A program made the position numbers and the translations under genes. The notes under the pieces were generated by a model. That model made no database searches, had not been told where the DNA came from, and saw only the letters and a list, made by a program, of their open reading frames with translations. From Stomoxys calcitrans (lineage: Eukaryota; Arthropoda; Insecta; Diptera; Muscidae), in contig NC_081552.1 in the NCBI RefSeq assembly GCF_963082655.1, positions 55,764,286-55,828,285 on the forward strand: a DNA stretch of 64,000 nucleotides, read 5' to 3'. How positions within the stretch are numbered: the stretch's first letter is position 1; each line of letters opens with the position of its first letter. Below, one piece after another: positions 57,985 to 64,000 of the stretch.

Positions 57985-58440
57985 TCTGTCCTCCAGCTTT
58001 GATCCATCCGTTTAACATGATCTTCCTGATGGCGGTACTAGCGTTCCGTCAATCCAAGACTGTGCCGATGGCAGCAGTGCGTCGCACTCGACTTCAAGCT
58101 TCATCTTAGGTATCCGATCGGAAACCTCTTCCCTTCCAGGTTTCCTATCGTCGACTCGATTATACCGCGATGGTATGAGCTGCTCCCATCCTCAATTCAA
58201 TCTCCCATCGCTTTAAGTCTCATAGCCGTAGTGGCTGCCTCACACTTAATCTGTATGTCAATGGGTCGGCGTGTCCTCATCGCTCCGCCTATGCCAGGAC
58301 AACATGTTCTCTGAACCTGTTGTATGGTCCTTATTTTGCACTTTTTTCCATAGCAGTCCACCAAACTACTGAGGCGTAAGTAAGTATTGGCCTAATCACG
58401 CTCCTGTAGAGCCAATTCAGTTTCCTGTCCAAGATCACAC

Positions 58441-59139
58441 CTAAGTATTTGACCTTGTCAGATATCGAAATCGTCTGATTGAGTAAAGGACCGGGTCCAC
58501 CCGGTACTGGTCTAAGGATTGGATCAGTGTGTCGGTCCGCACATTGTTAAAAGCCCCCTCGATGTCAATGCATACCGCCAGTGTGTACGTTTTCGCATCG
58601 AACGATTCTTCTATTTTATGCAAAACCTCGTGCATGGCAGTCTCCACCGACCTTCCCTTGACATAGGCATGCTGTTTGTATTTGAGCAGTTCGCTGGATG
58701 TCATTCTCTTTATCATGTTGTCCATAATACGTTCCATGGTTTTGAGTAGAAAGGACGTAAGGCTTATGGGTCTGTAAGCCTTTGGTGTCGCATAACTTGC
58801 CTTGCCGGGCTTAGGAATAAACACCGCCCTTGAATCCTGCCAGGCTTTCGGAGTATATGAAAGTCCTGGGCACGCTGTGAAAATGTTGGCCAGACGATGC
58901 GCCAGATAGTCTGCCTCTTTCTGTAGTAACGCCGGAAATATCCCATCAGATCCGGGTGACTTAAATGGTTTGAAGCTCCTCAAGGATTTCTTCACCATAA
59001 ATTCCGTTATTATAAACCTTTGATCAACGTCATTATTCCAAGATTCCGGTATCTTCGTGAGCCCCTTCGTATCATGTGGAAAATGGATTTTCATCAAAAG
59101 CCTCAACATGTCGTCCGTTGTCTCTGCTCTCATTCCCAT
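58441..59139 (-). pseudogene. N-terminal half of LINE reverse transcriptase
   Basis: The 232-residue frame has FKSPGSDGIFPALLQ (RT motif 0/1), AVFIPKPGK, AYRPISLTSFLLKTMERIM (motif 2), QHAYVKGRSVETA, and the motif A block AVCIDIEGAFNNV with the first catalytic aspartate. About 30 residues later, after VDPVL, a deletion removes the YADD-bearing motif C and fuses the frame to sequence encoding the SDKVKYLGVILD region. It is therefore catalytically dead. Confidence 0.88.
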
Positions 59140-59147
59140 ATCGTCTA

Positions 59148-59905
59148 CTAAAGTTTGAGTTCAGTCGTAATCCTGTTGACATTCTCGTCAATCTCTCCTA
59201 TGCTTGGACAATCTAAATTATCTTGCCCAAGTCTTCTTCTGAGTAACCTTCCGAATTTTGTCCAGTTGGTCTTCAACTTATTCCGGAAGCTTATCGGATT
59301 TGGCGCTGGCCGTGCTATTCTAAACCTACTGTAGCGATGGTCAGAGGAAGAGTGTTCCATGGAGACCCTCCAATCCAGAAGCTAATCGATCAGATTTTCG
59401 GAACATATCGTCACATCTAATACCGCCTCCCTAATCCTATTGTATTAACAAAGGTAGCGGTGTTACCAATATTAAGTGTTATTAGGTCGTTAGTATTCAA
59501 GAACACTGCCAGGGCTTGGCCCCGCTTATTAGTGTTGGTGCTACCCTACGAAATGTGGTGAGAGTTCGCATCGCACCCTATTAGCACCTCGTTTCCTGTC
59601 TGATTTGCTTTCCTCACCAGCCCTTGCAGCTCCGACGTTGGTGGCGGTGTCGAAGAGTCGAAATGCAGATAAAGTGATGCCAGGTATGCTTTACCGTCTC
59701 CCTGTCTCACCACTGTTGCATCCGACATTGACAACTCTGGGGAAAATATATAATTCAAATTTCTATGGCAAATAACACAGGTCCTCGGTCGAGTACCAGT
59801 GATAGCATAAAATAATTGGTAGTCGATATGATTTAGTCCAGAGACTTTTTTCCAGGTCGTCGCAGTCTCGCTCCGGTGGAGGTTTATCTGGATAACCTCA
59901 ATCAT
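59148..59905 (-). pseudogene. AP-like endonuclease domain of LINE ORF2, frameshifted
   Basis: It starts with MIEVIQINLHRS, the usual first endonuclease motif (QxNxxxS). The core includes IGCDANSHH at about residue 109, with the conserved D-N/H pair. The frame is lost at about 59550 through frameshift and stop. The final motif reappears at 59148-59360 as SSSDHRYSRF, where the SDH is the catalytic end of the domain. In an active copy this domain nicks target DNA to prime reverse transcription. Confidence 0.8.
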
Positions 59906-60171
59906 TGGACCTCTAGTAAATGGTCATCTTGGGAGTAGGTGATGATCTCATCGTCTGCTCCCTGTTCTTTGGACTGCATTGACTTTCCTGTCACTGCACT
60001 GCTTGATGTCATCGTTTTTGTTCATTGCCTAGTGTAGTCTTTCGACTTTTTATAAAGTCGGTTATGGTTCCATTGTCGGATCCCTGTTCGTTAAGCTTTA
60101 TTGGGTTTCCATTCCCTGTCCTGCCTGGTGTTTCAATACTAGGATCTTTGCCCATCTTAGCCTTTCAAATC

Positions 60172-60405
60172 TTAAGTAAATGGGCTTCTACTACCTACTC
60201 CCAGGTGAGGGTGGAAGACCTCCCACTTCTCTGCGACCCAACCTTGGTTTTGCTTGCCCAAGAATCCCAACATGCGTTCCGTCGCAAATTTACTGCCCCA
60301 TCCCTTGATGAAGACCGTAACCTTTGTGAGCTGGGGGATATCCACCTTTCTCACAAGGTCGAGTTTTTTACCAACAAAACAGAGCAATTTAAGGTACTTA
60401 AGCAA
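60172..60405 (-). pseudogene. Probable ORF1 C-terminal remnant of the LINE
   Basis: The 77-residue frame includes KVTVFIKGWGSKFATERMLG and then FLGKQNQGWVAEKWEVFHPH. The pattern (TVFVxG..., LGKQN.G, W.V) resembles the DUF4780-type domain found in ORF1 of dipteran LINEs. This is recognition by eye, not by search. It lies upstream of the endonuclease on the same strand, as ORF1 should. The overlapping 137-residue plus-strand frame is its antisense shadow. Confidence 0.45.
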
Positions 60406-60895
60406 ATTATTTCCAATAAAGACAAACTAATTTATTGATAAATCTTTACAAAAAAAAATTAAAAAAATCGGCATTTTCACATTTTTGGTCTTCCAAACTT
60501 TACAATATAATTACTGAATGTTAACGCTTATTACAGAAAAGTCATTGTAAATTTTGTCACTCATACAAATCATGCACTAAAACAAAATCGAACCACAAAT
60601 GTATTTGTAAATCGGAAAAAAATGAAGCCAATCTTGGCCAAAATTTCAAAAAATGGAAATTAAAAGTTTAATATCCCAGAATGAAGCAGTGGCCGTGTTC
60701 GCCTTCTCTCAGCATGCCAAGTTCCCTCAGCGTAAGGGCTTCCTTCGGAATAACTCCCCTCTTCCTACAGAACATCCTTCTGCAGCAGCAGAAGACGTTC
60801 ATCGTCTTTCAGTTTCGAATCGAGAACTAAATAGTGAACATACAATGCAATGGAGTCTTGTAATCTGACCCTGACATAGACATGCTGGCATACAA
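60406..60895. other. Stretch upstream of the LINE copy, no feature assigned
   Basis: It may include further degraded ORF1 or 5' sequence of the LINE, but nothing recognisable. The 71-residue frame at 60653-60868 is unsupported. Confidence 0.4.
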
Positions 60896-61179
60896 TGCAA
60901 ATTTGTCCATTAAGGCACAGGGGCAAACTTCTAACATATCAATGAGTGCTGTCTGATTCCAATTTAAGCACAATGATAAGGGCCTTCTTTTTATAGCCGA
61001 GTCCGAACGGCGTGCAGGAACTGCCCTGTGTGGGGAGAAGGTATTGCGCTGCGCCGGAATTAGGAGGGGATAAACACCGCTGAAAAATTTTATATTCTGG
61101 TGTTCTCGGTGGGATTCGAACCCAAGCGTTCAGCGTCACAGACGGACATGCTAACATCTGCGCTACGGTGGCCTCCTAA
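60896..61179 (-). mobile_element. tRNA-derived SINE
   Basis: The minus strand begins ggaggccaccgtagcgcaga, with gtccgtctgtgacgctga and B box ggttcgaatcc (plus 61112-61122). The tail ends near ggacaaatttgcattg. A 7-bp candidate target duplication, catacaa, lies at 60889-60895 and 61180-61186. Confidence 0.75.
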
Positions 61180-61186
61180 CATACAA

Positions 61187-61495
61187 ACAAGATTATAAGG
61201 GCGTATACTAATTTCGTCATTTTGTTTGAACCTCCACGAAATGTTCGTCTAAGACCCCATAAAGTATATATATTCTTGATCGTCATGACATTTTAAGTCG
61301 ATCTAGCCATATCCACTAAAAAAAATCTTACGGCCTAGGCCACTTAATTTGTTTCTTCTTTTAACCCTCCATCATAAACTAATTTCGTCATTCCGTTTGT
61401 AAAACATCGAAATATTCATCTGAGACCCAACAAAATATATATGTATATTTGTTGATCGTCTTGGCCTTCTAAGTCGATTTAGCCATGTCGGTCCG
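61187..61495 (+). mobile_element. Two successive truncated family B heads
   Basis: Heads at about 61199-61315 (gtatactaatttcgtcattt, ccataaagtatatatattct) and about 61360-61495 (accctccatcataaactaat, gtccgtc). The first is cut before the GTCY tract. The second is cut at the tract by a LINE fragment. Confidence 0.6.
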
Positions 61496-62280
61496 TCATG
61501 GTACTAGCGTTCCGTCAATCCAAGACTGTGCGATGGCTGCAGTGCCTCGCACTGGACTTTAAGGTTCATATCAGGAATCCGATCGGAAACCTCTCCACTT
61601 CCTTCCAGGGTTTGTTATCGTCGCCTTGATTATACCGCGATGGTATGAGCTGCTCCCATCTTTAATCCATTCTCCCATCGCCTTAAGTCTCAGAGCCGCA
61701 GTGGCTACCTCACACTTAATCTGTATGTCAATTGGTCGAATATTTAGAATAGTCTCCAGTGCCCTAGTGGGAGTGGTCCTCATCGATCCGCCACCAAACT
61801 ACTGAGGCGTAAATAAGTATTGGTCTAATCACGCTCCTGTAGAGCCAGTGGACTCTTCTTGGATTCAGGCCCCATTTCGAGACTACGGCCCGTCTACATA
61901 GTGTCCAACAGCTGTAAGCCTTCTCAGTACGCTCCTGAATGTGACTCTTCCAATTCTGTTTCCTGTCCAAGATCACACCTAAGTATTTGACCTTGTCAGA
62001 TATCGAAATCGTCTTATTGAGGAAACGTGGTGCGTTAAATTCGCCCACCTTCGTCTTCCTCGTGAACAGGCATATTTCAGACCATATGCAAGACCCTTTC
62101 GGCCCTTCTGCATAGCTCGTTCGGATCCTTACCCCTTAGAAGTATTATAACATCGTCTGCGTAGCAGACGAATGCAAATCCCTCCTCAGTCAGCATCCGT
62201 AACAGGTCATTTGTGGTGGTCACCCATAGGAGTGGCGATAAAATGCCCCCCTGTGGCGTGCCCTGTGCAACTTTTTCCAA
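61496..62280 (-). mobile_element. Second broken copy of the I/LOA-like LINE (RT palm to connection)
   Basis: It overlaps the long copy in the region after the RT palm (tactagcgttccgtcaatcc at both 58037 and 61502) and adds the palm segment that copy lacks. Boundaries with family B sequence are abrupt on both sides, with no target duplication seen, so it looks like an internal fragment moved by recombination or capture. Confidence 0.75.
61571..62280 (-). pseudogene. LINE reverse transcriptase, palm/thumb and connection, fragmented
   Basis: Three successive minus-strand frames follow one another. The first (62077-62280) reads QGTPQGGILSPLLW (motif B) and FAFVCYADDVIILLRG, with the catalytic YADD. 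The second (61764-62048) reads KVKYLGVILDRKQNWKSHI (motif E region) and VIRPILIYASVVWW. The third (61571-61783) reads LRLKAMGEWIKDG. Frameshifts separate them, so no functional protein is made. Confidence 0.85.
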
Positions 62281-62640
62281 CAGCGATCATCGAGAGACCA
62301 GTTTACGTGGGAGCTATATTAGCTTAAAAACTTATTTGCACCGTATTTGGCACAGTTGTTCAAAGTCGTAACAGAACATCGTACGCAAAATTTCAGCCAA
62401 ATCGGCAAAAATTGCAGCTTGTAACGACTATAGAAGTCAAATTGTAAGATCGGTTTATATTAGAGCTATATTAGGTTATAGAACGATTTGGACCGTACTT
62501 GACCTAGTCATTGGAAGTGAGGACGGAACAATTCATGCAAAATTTCAGCCAAATGAAACAAAAATTGCGACTTGTAAGGGCTCAAAAAGTCAAGCCGGGA
62601 AATTGGTTTATATGGGAGCATTATTAGATTATAGATCATT
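62281..62640 (-). mobile_element. Family B-like monomers, reverse, no termini
   Basis: Two diverged monomers (aaaatttcagccaaatcggc, gaagtcaa.ttgtaagatcg, gggagctatattag). They follow the LINE fragment directly. Confidence 0.55.
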
Positions 62641-62820
62641 AAAAGTTTCTTGAAGCCAAAATCTTAATTTAATTTTCTTGCCAAAATTTTTTTTATAAAA
62701 ATTGTTCCAAAAGACAACCATTTCTCAAAATTTTTTCTAACACATAATTCTATACGAATTTTCTTTTAATTTTCGTTTTATTATTTTCATTGACATAATA
62801 TGTCAAAACCAGTAAGGAAA

Positions 62821-63400
62821 GGCAAAAACCAGTAAGGAAAGGCAAAAGTCAGGCGGAGCCGACTATATAATACCCTACAATTATCAATTCGGGCAATATA
62901 TAAATATATATGTATATGAGAGCTATATCTACATCTGAACCGACTATTAAACAGATCGTTTGAAAATTATTGTTACTACGGCCACATAGGTGCAAATCCG
63001 GCGATAAATATGTAGGGGTGTTACATGCAAATCTGAACCGATACTTATCAATGGGTCTAGCTCTTCTCCTTCTTAGCGTTGCAAACAAATGCCCATATCT
63101 ATAATACCCTATAGCACAGTGGTGGTGTAGGGTATAAGTAATAGACCGACACAAACAATAACCTGCTGATTCGCCGAAACTTTCATCATAAAACTAAGAT
63201 ATTCGCAAAGACAAGCACGCTTTGAAGGATTTAAAAGATACTGATCGGCCTATTAATAGCGTGTTGGCAATTGGTACAAAAACGCTCTGACTTTATGACC
63301 AAATGACACCGACGATGGCAAACAAATTGAGTTTTCTTTACCAATTTCACAGCAACAGAAGTATTTTGCCAATTTTCGATTTTGCAAAAAAATGTGGGTT
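62821..63400 (-). mobile_element. Family C right end, reverse, with remnants
   Basis: accagtaaggaaaggcaaaa occurs twice in direct succession (62810 and 62827), then gtcaggcggagccgac and a C monomer. A recurrent unnamed segment (caattttcgattttgc) near 63350-63400 is shared with 44.86 kb. Confidence 0.55.
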
Positions 63401-63878
63401 GCCCCTGATGGCAGCTATATTTACATATGGTCTGTCCTAAACCATATTTGGGTCAGATGTCGGGAGGCTTACAACAAACACACTGTTTCAAATTTCAGTC
63501 ACATCGGGTAATAAATGAAGCTATTAAGGGCTTCAGACCCTTAACTGGCAGATCGGTATATGTGGCAGCTTTATCTAATTATTGTCCGAAATTTCAGCAA
63601 AATCAAGTAATAAATAAAGCTTTAATGGGCATCAGACCCATTATCATCATATCGGTCTATACACAAGCTATATCCAAATATGGTGCGATTTGGCCCGTTC
63701 AAGTTCTTAACCTGGGTGCAACAAAAAAAAAGACGTATCTGTGTCAAATTTCAGCTCAATATCTCAATTTTTGAGGGCTGTAGAGTGATTACAACAGACG
63801 GACGAACGGACGGACGGACAGACACTCGAACATCGTTAAATCGCCTTAAAATTTTATGACGATCCGAAATATTGTATA
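63401..63878 (-). mobile_element. Family F/A-like element, reverse, cut by a mariner-type end
   Basis: Two to three monomers (gatgtcgggaggcttacaac, cagatcggtatatgtggcag), a reverse GTCY tract (63797-63824), and head up to gatccgaaatattgta. A mariner-type element is inserted at the TA, replacing the left terminus. Confidence 0.65.
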
Positions 63879-64000
63879 TTGGGTTGCCCAAAAAGTAATT
63901 GCGGATTTTTCATATAGTCGGCGTTGACAAATTTTTTCACAGCTTGTGACTCTGTAATTGCATTCTTTCTTCCGTCAGTTATCAGCTGTTACTTTTAGCT
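63879..64000 (+). mobile_element. mariner-type element end at window edge
   Basis: It begins ttgggttgcccaaaaagtaa after a TA (63877-63878), and its 122 bp match, in reverse, the right half of the MITE at 20668-20899. Whether this copy is a MITE or a full element cannot be seen. Confidence 0.8.

Larger units (their letters stand above)
57495..60405 (-). mobile_element. I/LOA-like non-LTR retrotransposon, long but broken copy
   Basis: Read on the minus strand it contains, in order, an ORF1 remnant, an AP-type endonuclease, the N-terminal half of a reverse transcriptase, and an RNase H region. That order, with RNase H after RT, is typical of I, LOA and related LINE clades. Comparison with 61496-62280 shows that at least two internal deletions removed the RT catalytic palm (YADD region) and part of the connection. 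It lacks the zinc-knuckle tail and the 3' end. It cannot transpose by itself. Confidence 0.8.

Noticed and set aside
60025..60438. 137-residue plus-strand frame
   Set aside because: It is antisense to the probable LINE ORF1 remnant at 60172-60405, which has the better motif match and the right strand and position.
1..64000. LTR retrotransposon or endogenous viral sequence
   Set aside because: I saw no paired long terminal repeats, primer-binding site, gag/protease/integrase or envelope motifs; the only RT present is of the non-LTR type with AP endonuclease.

Overview
The window looks like repeat-dominated chromosomal DNA from a higher fly (Diptera, probably a calyptrate or muscid such as a stable fly or house fly; the species is inferred, not proven). 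It is AT-rich and has no bacterial-style gene packing. Nearly everything recognisable is transposable-element (TE) DNA. I find no convincing cellular protein gene, rRNA, tRNA gene or CRISPR array. A 200-base assembly gap lies at 47125-47324.

Most of the window is built from short non-autonomous elements with a shared plan. The left end begins TATACCC(A/T)CC(A)CC and is followed by a conserved head that ends in a GTCC/GTCT microsatellite. Next comes a core of tandem monomers, and then a right end with an inverted palindrome (TTCGGCC.GGCCGAA) about 15-20 bases before a terminal ACTTGTT. This architecture, including the GTCY microsatellite, matches what is known of dipteran mini-me / DINE-1 / Helentron-like elements. 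I use working names. Family A has the cattccgtttgcaacacatcg head and a right end in aacgcctttttacttgtt. Family B has the cattctgtttgtaactactcg head, a cttgagcctctagag monomer and a right end in agcacgcttttacttgtt. Family C has a right end with a gtcggc/gccgac hairpin and a cctttccttact end. Family F is a compact A relative. E and H are further monomer arrays. Family D is different: it has one TTTG-microsatellite end, a core of about 130-bp monomers and one gggcccgctccgctgcgcc end.

Layout: 1-3.4 kb is A-A-C-B in series with a LINE tail inserted. From 3.9 to 15.9 kb there are head-to-tail and nested A, B, C and F elements separated by short unique stretches, with a tRNA-derived SINE at 7.3 kb. 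From 17.0 to 24.3 kb there is a large inverted repeat of a D+B composite, whose spacer holds a mariner-type MITE. From 24.3 to 46.5 kb there are more A/B/C/D/E/F elements, a SINE with a 13-bp target duplication, a tiny (CAA)n-tailed retroposon and a LINE fragment. From 46.5 to 52.5 kb there are two deletion derivatives of one mariner-family transposon, with the gap next to the first. From 52.5 to 57.5 kb there are D and B elements. From 57.5 to 62.3 kb there are two broken copies of an I/LOA-like non-LTR retrotransposon (endonuclease, reverse transcriptase, RNase H). From 62.3 to 64 kb there are C, A/F and B remnants and a second mariner-type end at the window edge.

The main points are structural. 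Monomers of several families repeat every 153 bp, which is 51 codons, so they give long spurious reading frames. Element-in-element insertions suggest T|T targeting without target duplication. A D+B composite is present twice in inverted orientation with shared derived variants. The mariner derivatives carry the transposase 5' end at both termini.
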